Below are positions 50,781 through 60,115 of a DNA stretch of 64,000 nt, in pieces; within the stretch, counting starts at the first letter, position 1, and each line of letters starts with the position of its first letter. Made by a program: the position numbers and the translations under genes. Origin of the DNA: Streptomyces marianii (GTDB taxonomy: Bacteria > Actinomycetota > Actinomycetes > Streptomycetales > Streptomycetaceae); the NCBI RefSeq assembly GCF_005795905.1, contig NZ_VAWE01000001.1, positions 6,065,001 through 6,129,000 of the forward strand, given 5' to 3'. The notes under the pieces were generated by a model that worked only from the letters and a program-made list of their open reading frames with translations, searched no databases and was not told the DNA's origin.

Positions 50781-51722
50781 ATGTCACTCCCACTCCAGGG
50801 CCTGTCCGCGATCGTCACGGGCGCCGGCCGCGGCCTCGGCCGGGCCGAGGCGCTCGAACTCGCACGGCTGGGCGCGGCGGTCGTCGTCAACGACTACGGG
50901 CAGCCGGGCCGCGACGGCTCGGGCGAGGCGTCCACGGCGCCCGCCGAGCGGGTCGCTGAGGAGATACGGGCGGCGGGCGGCCGGGCGGTCGCCCACACCG
51001 GCGACGTCTCGGACTTCGAGGCGGCCGGGGCCCTCGTCGCTCTTGCCACCGGCATGTACGGCAAGCTCGACATCCTCGTGAACAACGCGGGCATCCTGCG
51101 GGACCGGATGGTCTTCTCGATGAGCGAGGACGAGTGGGACTCGGTGATCCGGGTCCACCTCAAGGGCCACTTCAACACCACCCACTTCGCCTCGGCCCAC
51201 TGGCGCGAACGGTCCAAGGCGTCGGGCGGCCCGGTCTACGGCCGGGTCGTCAACACCTCCTCGGAGGCGTTCCTCGCGGGCTCGGCGGGCCAGCCCAACT
51301 ACGCGGCCGCCAAGGGCGGCATCGTCGGCCTGACCACCTCGACGGCGTCGGCCCTGCGGAAGTACGGCGTCACGGTGAACGCGATCTGCCCCCGGGCCCG
51401 TACGCGCATGACCGAGGACGTCTTCGCGGGATTCGGCGAACCGGCCCCCGGCGAACTCGATCCGCTCGCCCCGGAACACGTCGCCCCGCTCGTCGGCTAC
51501 CTCGCCGCCCCTGCCGCGTCCCGCATCACAGGACAGCTCCTCGTCGTCCACGGGGGCATGGTCGCGATCCTCGACCGCCCGAGGGTCGCGGCACAGTTCG
51601 ACTCGGCCAAGGAGGCCTTCTCGTACGAGGAGTTGGCGGGCGCCCTCGGCCCGTACTACGCGAACCGGGCGCCGGACGAGACCTTCGCGGCGACGGAGGT
51701 GCTGTCGCTGAAGCGGGCGTAG
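50781..51722 (+). CDS. SDR 3-hydroxyacyl-CoA dehydrogenase (Hsd4A-like)
   Basis: A 313-residue short-chain dehydrogenase. The cofactor loop is VTGAGRGLGRAEALELARLGAAVVVND, the strand motif NNAGILRDRMVFSMSEDEWDSVIRVHLKGHF, and the active-site Ser and YxxxK are in VVNTSSEAFLAGSAGQPNYAAAKGG. The LRDRMVFSM segment and ~310-residue length match the dehydrogenase part of MFE-2 and mycobacterial Hsd4A (Rv3502c). With the MaoC hydratase two genes upstream it would supply hydration plus dehydrogenation of an enoyl-CoA. It begins 13 bases after the alcohol dehydrogenase stop, so it is the same operon. Confidence 0.92.
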   Translation: MSLPLQGLSAIVTGAGRGLGRAEALELARLGAAVVVNDYGQPGRDGSGEASTAPAERVAEEIRAAGGRAVAHTGDVSDFEAAGALVALATGMYGKLDILVNNAGILRDRMVFSMSEDEWDSVIRVHLKGHFNTTHFASAHWRERSKASGGPVYGRVVNTSSEAFLAGSAGQPNYAAAKGGIVGLTTSTASALRKYGVTVNAICPRARTRMTEDVFAGFGEPAPGELDPLAPEHVAPLVGYLAAPAASRITGQLLVVHGGMVAILDRPRVAAQFDSAKEAFSYEELAGALGPYYANRAPDETFAATEVLSLKRA

Positions 51723-52250
51723 TCCCCCTGGCTTCCGACCACCGGCACGGCCGGCGTACCGGGACGCCGGCCGTGCCGGCCGATGCCACTCGGTGCGCCG
51801 GTGCTGCCCGGCACCGCCCGGTTCCGCGCGCCGCCACCGGCTCCCGAGCCGAGGGCCGGGGACGGGGCCGAGTCATCGTCGTCGTGGAGACGGCCGGGCG
51901 TGTGAGCGGGGGCGCTCGCGGCGCTGCTCGCGGTCCTGGTGCTGACCGCCGGGGCACGGGGGTGCCTGGCCCGCGTCCGCACGCCCCGGGTGGACCGGGT
52001 GGACCGGGCGGTGCGGGCGGTGCGGGCGGTGCGGGCGGTGCGGGTCACCGAGGAGCCCACGGCCTCCGCACGCGGCCCCGGTGGCGGTCGGCGGTGTGAG
52101 CGAGGGTCCCCACGGGAGGCGGCCGGGATCGAGCCGTCGTGGAGACGTCCGGTGACGCGCGTGCAACCACGGAGGCGGCCGTTGACGTGGGTGAGGGCCG
52201 CCACGGGCTTCCGCGGCGGCCCTCACCCACCCATGCGCCTCGCGGCGCTG
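51723..52250. other. Intergenic region with short tandem repeats
   Basis: 528 bases without a recognised gene. It holds two copies of TGGACCGGG and four of CGGTGCGGG at about 51990-52045. Long open frames here are low-complexity Arg/Ala strings. Confidence 0.55.
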
Positions 52251-52421
52251 CTATGCCGCCTCGCCCTTCCTCGGACGGCGGTGGCGGCCGTGCGCCGGAG
52301 ACGTCGTGTCCTCCGAAGCAGCGGCACCGCCCCGGTGCTTGCCGGAGCCGACGGCCTCGGCCTGGTTCGCGTCCGCTCCCTGCGGACGCGCCTGGGTCGT
52401 GTCGGTTCGGGCCTCAGACAT
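52251..52421 (-). CDS. Small basic protein, unknown function
   Basis: A 56-residue open frame: MSEARTDTTQARPQGADANQ, then GSGKHRGGAAASEDTTSPAHGRHRRPRKGEAA. It is hydrophilic, with His/Arg/Gly-rich motifs (GKHRGG, HGRHRRPRKG) like small conserved Streptomyces proteins of unknown role. The ribosome site is weak (GGGGTGAAC). It was recovered by reading the minus strand directly because it is short. It could be a nucleic-acid-binding or disordered protein. Confidence 0.5.
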   Translation of the reverse strand: MSEARTDTTQARPQGADANQAEAVGSGKHRGGAAASEDTTSPAHGRHRRPRKGEAA

Positions 52422-52524
52422 GTGGGAAGTTCACCCCGTTGTTCCATCGCCGATGTGGTGTCACCGGGGTAGCCGTCACCGTCGGCATCCGCACGGCGCG
52501 GCTGCGTATCCCCGGCCGCAGAGT

Positions 52525-53679
52525 CTAACCACGTGCCGCGCGCCCTGTGAGAGGCGCCTGCTGCAGCGGCACGGGTCTGCACGGGGCCGGGCTTCCCGTA
52601 CCCTCGTACGGTTCCCCACCTGCGCGTTCCGGTTGTGCCGGTTCCGTGGCGGGTGCGGGCGGAAGGGGGTCCTGGGGAGGCTCCAGCCGCGCCACCCCGC
52701 ATGTCACCGCCTCCGTCGTGCAGGGCAGTTGCAGCACCCCCTCCCGGCTCCACAGCCCGGAACCGGCCAACCATCCTTCCGGTGGCGGGAGTTGGTGCAG
52801 GCGCCGTCCGGCCGGCCGCCAGACCCCCACCCATGTGCCCGCCGCCGCGTCGATCCTCAGCGCCACCGAGCAGCTCTCCGGTATCAGGACCCGGCCCGGC
52901 TGGATCGCGAACGGCGTCACCGCCGCGTCCGGCAGCCGCAGGCACTCCGGGAACCGAGCCGGCCGCAGGCTCCCGAGCACACCCCACCCCAGCCGGTCGT
53001 GGCCCGCCGCGTCCGAGCGGATCATCAGCAGACCGCTCTCCGTGTCGGCGAGCAGCAACCGGTCGTTGCTGTCCTCCGTGATCTGCAGCAGCGGCGTCAC
53101 CTCGCCACCCCGCTCCAGGTCGACGACCACCGCCTTGGTGATCCCGTCCCGCTCGCGGTCCACTGCCAGTATCCGGCCCGTGCGGTCCAGCCACACCCCG
53201 CCCGAGCAGCGGCCGGGCACCTCCGCGACCCGCTCGGGCCCGAACGCCCCGCCCGCCACCAGCCACACGGCCGTCGAGCTCTCGCCCGGCGCAAGCGCAT
53301 AGGCGCGGGTACCGTCCGGCGATGGCGGAAGCAGCCGAAGCTCCGCCGACTCCACGGAGCCCAGTGGAAGTTCACCCGTGCCCGGCCCCGCCGGGTAGAG
53401 CAGGGAGAACGAGCGGAGCCCCGCCACCCGCCGGTGGACCAGCACCCGACCGTCGGCGAGCGGGGCCACCTCCGTGTCGGCCTCCTCGGGCTGGCCGAGC
53501 GGCAGCGGCACCGCGTACGGCTCCGGACCGTCGAGCGTCCAGCGCTCGGCGAACAGGGCGTCTCCGCGCCCCGCGAGGCGCGCCGCGTAACTGCCGCCCG
53601 CGCCGACCGTGAGCGCCGCCCGCGGTGCGGGCCTCACGGCCTCGTGCTCCGCGGCTTCCTCGATGGCACACGCTGTCAT
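52525..53679 (-). CDS. Beta-propeller-like hypothetical protein
   Basis: A 384-residue protein without signal peptide or membrane helix. It shows weakly repeating blocks of a beta-propeller sort: LADGRVLVHRRVAGLRSFSLL, SPDGTRAYALAPGESSTAVWLV, GGVWLDRTGRILAVDRERDG, NDRLLLADTESGLLMIRSDAAG. The C-terminal ~50 residues are Pro/Ala-rich. The ATG at 53679 is chosen because GGAGGTGACC precedes it. No catalytic motif or family is recognised. Confidence 0.75.
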   Translation of the reverse strand: MTACAIEEAAEHEAVRPAPRAALTVGAGGSYAARLAGRGDALFAERWTLDGPEPYAVPLPLGQPEEADTEVAPLADGRVLVHRRVAGLRSFSLLYPAGPGTGELPLGSVESAELRLLPPSPDGTRAYALAPGESSTAVWLVAGGAFGPERVAEVPGRCSGGVWLDRTGRILAVDRERDGITKAVVVDLERGGEVTPLLQITEDSNDRLLLADTESGLLMIRSDAAGHDRLGWGVLGSLRPARFPECLRLPDAAVTPFAIQPGRVLIPESCSVALRIDAAAGTWVGVWRPAGRRLHQLPPPEGWLAGSGLWSREGVLQLPCTTEAVTCGVARLEPPQDPLPPAPATEPAQPERAGGEPYEGTGSPAPCRPVPLQQAPLTGRAARG

Positions 53680-53997
53680 CGGATGGTCACCTCCGGCCAC
53701 TGAAGCTAGTTTTCGCACTTCCAGCCGAACACCGCGAGCCGGTTCACTTCACACATAAGGATGGCCGAATCCGGATTTTCCTGAGGGAGGGGCGGCTGTT
53801 GTGCTCCAGGTTGCGAGGACCGAGGCGAGGCGCCTGAGCCGGACCGCCGCGGACCGCTCGTGCGCCCGCCGCCCCGGGAGGCCCTCTCCCACGTCGGAAG
53901 CCACCCGGTCGTGTGCGTCGGGGGCCACCAGGTCGTGCGGGTCCCCGAGCACCCGGCGCCGGACGGCGGGACACGGCGGGCAGGTAGCCTTGCCTCC
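53680..53997. other. Divergent promoter region
   Basis: 318 bases between two divergent genes. It includes an A/T-richer stretch around 53735-53775, unusual here, which may contain promoter elements. No gene was seen. Confidence 0.45.
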
Positions 53998-54813
53998 GTG
54001 CCCCGTCTGTCTGAAGTCATCGCCGAGCTCGACGCCCTCTGGCCTCCCGAGCGGGCAGAGGAATGGGACGCCGTCGGCACGGTCTGCGGTGAGCCCGACG
54101 CCGAGATCACCCGCGTCCTCTTCGCCGTCGATCCCGTTCTGGAGATCGCCGAGGAGGCCGTCGCACTCGGCGCCGACCTGGTCGTCACCCATCACCCGCT
54201 CTATCTGCGCGGCACCACGACCGTCGCGGCCTCCCACTTCAAGGGACGGGTCGTCCACACCCTCATCAAGCAGGACATCGCCCTGCACGTCGCGCACACC
54301 AACGCCGACACCGCCGACCCCGGCGTCTCCGACGCCCTCGCCGGCGCTCTCGACCTCCGCGTCACCGGTCCCCTCGTGCCCGAGAACGGCCTGGGCCGGA
54401 TCTGCGAACTCGACCGCCCCGAGACGCTGCGCGAGTTCGCGGCCCGCGCCGCCGCGCGGCTCCCCGCCACCGCCCAGGGCATCCGCGTCGCGGGAGACCC
54501 GAACGCGACCGTCCGCCGCGTCGCCGTCAGCGGCGGCTCCGGCGACAGCCTCTTCGAGGCCGCCCGGGCCGCCGGCGTCGACGCGTTCCTCACTGCCGAC
54601 CTGCGGCACCACCCCGTGTCCGAGGCCGTTCAGCAGGCGCCGGTCGGACTGGTCGACGCCGCCCACTGGGCCACCGAGTGGCCCTGGTGCGAACAGGCCG
54701 CCGCCCAGCTCGACGAGATCTCCGACCGCCACGGCTGGAACCTGCGGGTCCATGTCTCCAAGACGGTCACCGACCCCTGGTCCTCCCACCACACCTCTGG
54801 AGCCCCCAACTGA
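53998..54813 (+). CDS. Nif3-like dinuclear metal centre protein
   Basis: A 271-residue member of the Nif3 / YbgI family. Metal ligands are visible in VVTHHPLYLRG (His-His), AHTNADTADPG and the C-terminal HWATEWPWCEQ (His ... Glu). RVAVSGGSGDSLFEAA and DAFLTADLRHH are further conserved blocks. Members form rings with a di-metal site; the physiological reaction is unsettled (proposed GTP cyclohydrolase-like or hydrolase activity). It starts with GTG. It is followed directly by the zinc-ribbon protein, a conserved actinobacterial pair. Confidence 0.9.
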   Translation: MPRLSEVIAELDALWPPERAEEWDAVGTVCGEPDAEITRVLFAVDPVLEIAEEAVALGADLVVTHHPLYLRGTTTVAASHFKGRVVHTLIKQDIALHVAHTNADTADPGVSDALAGALDLRVTGPLVPENGLGRICELDRPETLREFAARAAARLPATAQGIRVAGDPNATVRRVAVSGGSGDSLFEAARAAGVDAFLTADLRHHPVSEAVQQAPVGLVDAAHWATEWPWCEQAAAQLDEISDRHGWNLRVHVSKTVTDPWSSHHTSGAPN

Positions 54814-55553
54814 ACGCCGCGCCCGCCGACCAGATCCGACTCCTCGACGTCCAGGCCCTGGACGTGCGTTTGTCGCAGATCGCGCACAAGCGCAGGTCCC
54901 TGCCAGAGCACGTCGAACTGGAGTCCCTGAACAAGGACCTCTCGCAGCTGCGCGACCTGCTCGTCGCCGCGCAGACGGAGGAGAGCGACTGCGCCCGCGA
55001 GCAGACCAAGGCCGAGCAGGACGTCGACCAGGTCCGCCAGCGCTCCGTGCGGGACCAGCAGCGTCTCGACTCCGGCGCGATCACCTCTCCCAAGGACCTC
55101 GAGAACCTCCAGAAGGAGATCGCCTCGCTCGCCAAGCGCCAGGGCGACCTGGAGGACGTCGTCCTCGAGGTCATGGAGCGCCGTGAGTCCGCGCAGGAGC
55201 GCGTCGCCGAACTGACCGAGCGCGTCTCCTCCGTCCAGGCGAAGGTCGACGACGCCACGGCCCGCCGGGACGCCGCGTTCGAGCAACTCGACGGCGAGTC
55301 CGCGTCGGTCGGCAAGGAGCGCGAGGTCGTCGCCGGCTCGGTGCCCGCCGACCTGATGAAGCTCTACGAGAAGCTCCGCGAGCAGCAGGGCGGGGTGGGC
55401 GCGGCCCGGCTGTACCAGCGCCGCTGCGAGGGCTGCCACATCGAGCTCAACATCACCGAGCTGAACGAGGTCCGCGCCGCCGCCCCCGACGCGGTCCTGC
55501 GCTGCGAGAACTGCCGCCGCATCCTGGTCCGCACGTCGGAGTCCGGTCTCTGA
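54810..55553 (+). CDS. Coiled-coil zinc-ribbon protein, CTG start
   Basis: A 247-residue protein. Residues ~10-180 form a long coiled coil (ESLNKDLSQLRDLLVAAQ..., DLENLQKEIASLAKRQGDLEDVVLEVMERRESAQERVAEL). The C-terminus is a zinc ribbon with cysteines in RCEGCHIELN and RCENCRRIL. Similar proteins occur next to Nif3 and RNase H genes in many actinobacteria and resemble CdsZ / CT398-type nucleic-acid or secretion-associated factors, but the function is not established. The reading frame has no ATG or GTG before LNAAPADQIRLLD: the only sensible start is CTG at 54810, overlapping the upstream TGA, with GGAG nine bases before. Confidence 0.88.
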   Translation: MNAAPADQIRLLDVQALDVRLSQIAHKRRSLPEHVELESLNKDLSQLRDLLVAAQTEESDCAREQTKAEQDVDQVRQRSVRDQQRLDSGAITSPKDLENLQKEIASLAKRQGDLEDVVLEVMERRESAQERVAELTERVSSVQAKVDDATARRDAAFEQLDGESASVGKEREVVAGSVPADLMKLYEKLREQQGGVGAARLYQRRCEGCHIELNITELNEVRAAAPDAVLRCENCRRILVRTSESGL

Positions 55554-56827
55554 TGCGCGAGCTGGTCGTCGAGGCCGACGGGGGTTCCCGGGGCAACCCG
55601 GGACCGGCGGGGTACGGGGCCGTCGTCCGCGACGCGGCGAGCGGGGAACCGCTGGTGGAGCGGGCCGAGTACATCGGTGTCGCCACGAACAACGTCGCCG
55701 AGTACCGGGGCCTCATCGCCGGTCTGAAGGCGGCGAGGGAACTCGATCCCGACGCCCGGGTGCACGCCCGCATGGACTCCAAGCTCGTCGTGGAGCAGAT
55801 GTCGGGCCGCTGGAAGATCAAGCACCCGGACATGAAGCCGCTCGCGGCCGAGGCCGCGGGGATCCTTCCGTCGGGACGGGTCACGTACGAGTGGATCCCG
55901 CGCGAGCGCAACAAGCACGCGGACCGGCTGGCCAATGAGGCCATGGACGCGGGGCGCCGTGGCGAGCAGTGGGAGCCGTCGGCGTCCTCGGCGGCGCTGT
56001 CGTCCTCCGACGAGGATGTGCGGGCGGCCCGGGTCGTCGGCGACGCGGCGGCGGGCGCGGCGAAGGCACGGGCGGCACTCGCCTCCCGTACGGGGAACGC
56101 GGGCGTGTCCGATACGGGCGGGTCCGGTGCCCCGGCGCGCGCGGTGGCCGCGCAGGCGACGCTGCCCGAGAGCACCGAAGTGGAGGGTGCCGGCTGGAGC
56201 CCGGACCTCGGGCCGCCGGCGACGTTCGTCCTGCTGCGGCACGGAGAGACCGCGCTGACCCCGGAGAAGCGGTTCTCCGGCAGCGGCGACCACGAGCTGT
56301 CCGCGGTCGGCCGTCGCCAGGCCCAGGCCGTGGCGGCGGCGCTGGCCGAGCGCGGCACGATCCAGGCGATCGTCTCCTCGCCGCTCAAGCGCTGCCGGCA
56401 GACCGCGGAAGCCGTCGCGACCCGCCTCGGGCTCGACGTGCGGATCGACGACGGGCTGCGCGAGACGGACTTCGGTGCGTGGGAGGGCCTGACCTTCGCC
56501 GAGGTCCGGGAGCGGTACGGCGACGACCTCGACGCCTGGCTCGCGTCCCCGAAGGCGGAGCCCACGGGCGGCGGCGAGAGCTTCGCGACGGTGTCGCGGC
56601 GGGTCGCGGCGACGCGGGACCGGCTGGTGCGGGAGTACCGGGGGCGTACGGTCCTCGTGGTCACCCACGTGACGCCGATCAAGACCCTGGTGCGCCTGGC
56701 CGTCGGCGCGCCCCCGGAGTCCCTGTTCCGCATGGAGCTCTCGGCGGCGTCGGTGTCGGCGGTGGCGTACTACGCGGACGGCAACGCCTCGCTGCGACTG
56801 CTGAACGACACGGGCCACCTGCGCTGA
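55553..56827 (+). CDS. Bifunctional RNase H / acid phosphatase
   Basis: A 424-residue two-domain enzyme. Residues 1-135 are RNase HI-like: VVEADGGSRGNPGPAGYGAVV (Asp), NNVAEYRGLIAGLKAA (Glu), VHARMDSKLVVEQMSG (Asp) and RNKHADRLANEAM (Asp). An Ala-rich linker leads to a histidine-phosphatase domain (residues ~220-424): FVLLRHGETALTPEKRFSG (RHGE), VSSPLKRCRQTAEAV, and VVTHVTPIKTLV. Rv2228c has the same fusion and has RNase H and CobC-type phosphatase activity. Its ATG overlaps the zinc-ribbon stop by one base, closing a three-gene operon. Confidence 0.93.
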   Translation: MRELVVEADGGSRGNPGPAGYGAVVRDAASGEPLVERAEYIGVATNNVAEYRGLIAGLKAARELDPDARVHARMDSKLVVEQMSGRWKIKHPDMKPLAAEAAGILPSGRVTYEWIPRERNKHADRLANEAMDAGRRGEQWEPSASSAALSSSDEDVRAARVVGDAAAGAAKARAALASRTGNAGVSDTGGSGAPARAVAAQATLPESTEVEGAGWSPDLGPPATFVLLRHGETALTPEKRFSGSGDHELSAVGRRQAQAVAAALAERGTIQAIVSSPLKRCRQTAEAVATRLGLDVRIDDGLRETDFGAWEGLTFAEVRERYGDDLDAWLASPKAEPTGGGESFATVSRRVAATRDRLVREYRGRTVLVVTHVTPIKTLVRLAVGAPPESLFRMELSAASVSAVAYYADGNASLRLLNDTGHLR

Positions 56828-57471
56828 CCCTGCCCGGCCGCGCTGATCGTGCGCTGCACGGGCGTGGACCCCGGGCCTTCCCACCGGGACGGGCCCGGGG
56901 CCGGGAACGTGCCGGGGGTGCGGGGGCGTGATCGGGGCACGGGCGTGATTCATGGCGCGGGCCCGCCACGCTCACGGTCGCGTCAGGGCGCGGTGGATCC
57001 CGCGCTCACGCACACGAGCCCCGGAGCGGCCCCGACCGCCGCGCCCGCCGCTCGGGCAGGGCACGACGCCCCAGCCCGTCCGGCGATGGCGGACGGCCAA
57101 CGCCGCCCACAGGGCCTGGAACCGCCGCGAAGGCCCGCGCTGCGTGAAATGCCGCACGCCCCGCACGGCCGGCGCGACCGTACGCGAGGGTCCGGCGCCG
57201 ACGGCGTCGTCCGGCACGGGGCACACCCTGCACGGCCGGCGTGACCATAGGCGAGGCAGGTCCGGCGCCGACGGCGTCGTCCGGCACGGCGACGGGGACG
57301 ACAGGGCCGGGCCGAGCACGGAGAGCATGCCGGCACCCGCCCCTCGGCGGACTCTCTGCGTAACGCACGCTGCACCGTGTGCAGTGCAATGGGGTCGGTG
57401 CATGCGCAGGGCCGCCGGCGACGCACGCCGACCGGCGCGACGGACCCGGCGGGCGCGTCACGGGCGGAAGG
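56828..57471. other. Intergenic region with a 31-base direct repeat
   Basis: 644 bases between convergent genes. GGTCCGGCGCCGACGGCGTC continuing GTCCGGCACGG occurs exactly at 57189-57219 and 57259-57289 (70-base spacing). No gene was recognised; reading frames are repetitive and Arg/Ala-rich. Confidence 0.65.
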
Positions 57472-58272
57472 TCAGTGGATCTCCGTCACCACCACGTCGA
57501 GCGCCCACGCCTTCCCCGGCCGGTCCGGCGCCTCGGCCTCGACCGTGTATCCGAGGTCACGCAGCGCCCCCACCAGATCGGCCGGGTCCTTCGGTGCGGC
57601 GCCGGCCTCCAGCAGACCGCGCACGATACGGCCCTTGGTCGCCTTGTTGAAGTGGGAGACCACGGAGCGCTTCTCGACGCCGTCGACGATCTGCGAGTGC
57701 AGCACCCGCACGGTGGCCGTACGGCCCGCGATCTCGCCCTTCGGCCGCCACGCCGCCGCGTACGCCGACGAGCGGAGGTCCAGGACCAGCCCGTCCCCGG
57801 CGGCCTCGGGCAGCGCGGTCGCCATCGGCGCCCGCCAGTGCGCGCCCAGCGCCCCGAGACCGGGCAGCTTCACGCCCATCGAGCAGCGGTACGAGGGGAT
57901 CCGGTCGTCGACGCGGACCGCACCCCACAGCCCGGAGAACACCAGCAGCGACTTCCGGGCCCGCCGGCGCGCGGCGGCGTCGAGTGTGGCCAGTCCGAGC
58001 GCGTCGTACAGCACGCCCGTGTAGATCTCGCCGGCCGGGCGCGCCCCGGCCGTGCGCAGCCCGGCGTTCTTCGCGACCTCGTCCCGCAGCCCCTCGCTCA
58101 GCCCGAGTACATCGCGGGCCTTCTCCTCGTCCGCCAGGCACAGTTCCACGAGTTCGTCGAGCACCTGTGTGCGCGCCGTGGTCAGGGCGGGCAGCGACAG
58201 GGCCTCCGGCTTGAGCGGCGCCCCCCGTCCCGAAGCGGCTTTGCCCTCGGACGGCGGCAACAGCACGAGCAC
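57472..58272 (-). CDS. yaaA: YaaA-family peroxide stress protein
   Basis: A 266-residue YaaA/DUF328 protein. It begins LVLLPPSEGKA, followed by ARPAGEIYTGVLYDALGL, VFSGLWGAVRVDDRIPSYRCSMGVKLPG, LVLDLRSSAYAAAW and VVSHFNKATKGRIVRGLLE, which include the helix-hairpin-helix-like DNA-binding surface. In Escherichia coli YaaA lowers free iron and DNA damage under peroxide stress. I used the GTG at 58272 after AGAGGAG. It is a single gene, convergent with the RNase H/phosphatase operon. Confidence 0.92.
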   Translation of the reverse strand: MLVLLPPSEGKAASGRGAPLKPEALSLPALTTARTQVLDELVELCLADEEKARDVLGLSEGLRDEVAKNAGLRTAGARPAGEIYTGVLYDALGLATLDAAARRRARKSLLVFSGLWGAVRVDDRIPSYRCSMGVKLPGLGALGAHWRAPMATALPEAAGDGLVLDLRSSAYAAAWRPKGEIAGRTATVRVLHSQIVDGVEKRSVVSHFNKATKGRIVRGLLEAGAAPKDPADLVGALRDLGYTVEAEAPDRPGKAWALDVVVTEIH

Positions 58273-58672
58273 GGCGTTTCTCCTCTGCGACGTACGGACA
58301 CGGGGGTGCGGCCCCTCGCCAGGGTAGTCGGCCGCGACGGCACACCGCGCCGGCCGTCGGCAGCCCGCCGCCGACCGGAGCGAAACAGCGGACTCCGCCG
58401 CCACGCCCGCCGTCGCGGAGCCCCTTCCTTCACCTTCCTTCACCTTCCTTCACCGGTGGTCGTGCGCGGAGCGCCTGCGTTCACCGGCGGTCGTCGTGGA
58501 GCGCCGTCGTCCGGCGGCCGCCCGGGCGCGGGCGGGGACCGTGCCCGGGGCCCGTCCCAGCCCGGCCGGGCCCGGGCACGGGGCCGAACTGCGGGCCGGG
58601 CCGCGGGGGTGCGTCCGGGGGTACGCCCATGCCCCGGTCGCACCCCCGCCGCCCCCGCCATACGCTCGGCAC
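58273..58672. other. Intergenic region, nothing recognised
   Basis: 400 bases between the divergent yaaA and RNB ribonuclease genes. It contains short CTTCACCTTCC repeats at about 58430-58450 and two partial CGGTCGTCGTGGAGCGC copies near 58485. It probably contains both promoters. Confidence 0.5.
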
Positions 58673-60115
58673 ATGCCACGCCGTCGTATGCACGTGACCT
58701 GCGCGGCCGACGCCCCGCTGCTGGCCTGCCTGCGCGCGCTGCGGGTACGGCTCGGCGTACCCGCGGGGTTCCCCGTCGAGGTGCTCGTCGAGGCGGAGGG
58801 GACGGCGCGGGACCCGCGGCTGCCGGAACGGGACGCGACGGATGTCCCTTTCTTCACCGTCGACCCGCCGGCGTCCGCCGACCTGGACCAGGCGATGCAT
58901 CTGGAACGGCGGCCGGGCGGCGGCTACCGGGTGCGGTACGCCATCGCCGACATGGCCGCGTTCGTGCCGCCCGGCGGCGCGCTCGACGCCGAGGCGCACC
59001 GGCGGACGCAGACGCTGTACTTCCCCGACGAGAAGGTCCCGTTGCACCCCCCGGTGCTCTCCGAGGGCGCGGCCAGTCTGCTGCCCGGCGGGACCGCGCC
59101 CGCCCTGCTGTGGACCCTCGACCTGGACGCGGACGGCCGGACCGTCGCCACCGACGTACGGCGGGCCCTGGTCCGCAGCCGGGCCAAACTGGACTACGCG
59201 GAGGTGCAGCGGCAGATCGACACGGGCGCGGCGGAGGAGCCGGTGGCCCTGCTCAAGGAGATCGGGCTGCTGCGCGAGCAGCTGGAAGTGGAGCGGGGCG
59301 GCATCTCGCTCAACCTGCCCGAGCAGGAGATCGTCACCCAGGACCACTCGTACGCACTGGAGTTCCGCGCCCCGTACCCCGTGGAGCGCTGGAACGCCCA
59401 GATCTCGCTGCTGACCGGCATGGCCGCGGCCGGGCTGATGGTCACCGCCGGGACCGGCATCCTGCGGACCCTGCCGACGGCGCCGGACGGAGCCGTCGCC
59501 CGGCTGCGCAGGACCGCGCGGGCGCTGCGCGTCCCCTGGCCGCACCATGTCCCGTACGCGCAGGTCGTACGGTCGCTCGACCCGTCGAACCGCCGGCACG
59601 CCGCGTTCCTCCAGGAGTGCACGACGCTGCTGCGCGGCGCCGGCTACAGCGCGTTCAGCGGCGGACGGCTGCCCGACCCCTCGGTGCACGCGGCCGTCGC
59701 GGACGTGTACACGCACTGCACCGCCCCGCTGCGCAGGCTCGTCGACCGGTACACCGGCGAGTTGTGCCTGGCCGCGTCCGAGGGCCGGGAGCCCCCGGAG
59801 TGGGTACGGGAGTCCCTGGACGTCGTCCCGCGGGAGATGGCGGAGGGGACGCGGCGCGCGAACACCGTCGAGCGCCAGAGCGTCGACACCGTCGAGGCGG
59901 CCCTGCTGACGGGCCGGATCGGCGATGTCTTCGACGGGTTCGTGGTGGATGTGCGGGAGCGTGAACCGGATCTCGGTACCGTCCAGTTGGACGATCCGGC
60001 GGTCGTCGCCCCGGTCGACGGCGACGGGGCGGAGCTCCCGCTGGGCGAGGCGCTGCGGGTGCGGCTCACGCTGGCCGACCCGGGGGCGGCGCAAGTGCGG
60101 TTCGCGCCCGCGTGA
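58673..60115 (+). CDS. RNB-domain (RNase II/R family) exoribonuclease
   Basis: A 480-residue RNB-type 3'-5' exoribonuclease. The catalytic loop is VDPPASADLDQAMHLE with the conserved Asp residues, followed by YAIADMAAFV. RAPYPVERWNAQISLLTGMAAA and the C-terminal YTHCTAPLRRLVDRYTGELCLAA (RRxxDR signature) complete the domain. It lacks the cold-shock and S1 domains of RNase R, so it is the short actinobacterial form and probably needs unstructured RNA. The last 50 bases overlap a convergent membrane-protein gene. Confidence 0.9.
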   Translation: MPRRRMHVTCAADAPLLACLRALRVRLGVPAGFPVEVLVEAEGTARDPRLPERDATDVPFFTVDPPASADLDQAMHLERRPGGGYRVRYAIADMAAFVPPGGALDAEAHRRTQTLYFPDEKVPLHPPVLSEGAASLLPGGTAPALLWTLDLDADGRTVATDVRRALVRSRAKLDYAEVQRQIDTGAAEEPVALLKEIGLLREQLEVERGGISLNLPEQEIVTQDHSYALEFRAPYPVERWNAQISLLTGMAAAGLMVTAGTGILRTLPTAPDGAVARLRRTARALRVPWPHHVPYAQVVRSLDPSNRRHAAFLQECTTLLRGAGYSAFSGGRLPDPSVHAAVADVYTHCTAPLRRLVDRYTGELCLAASEGREPPEWVRESLDVVPREMAEGTRRANTVERQSVDTVEAALLTGRIGDVFDGFVVDVREREPDLGTVQLDDPAVVAPVDGDGAELPLGEALRVRLTLADPGAAQVRFAPA

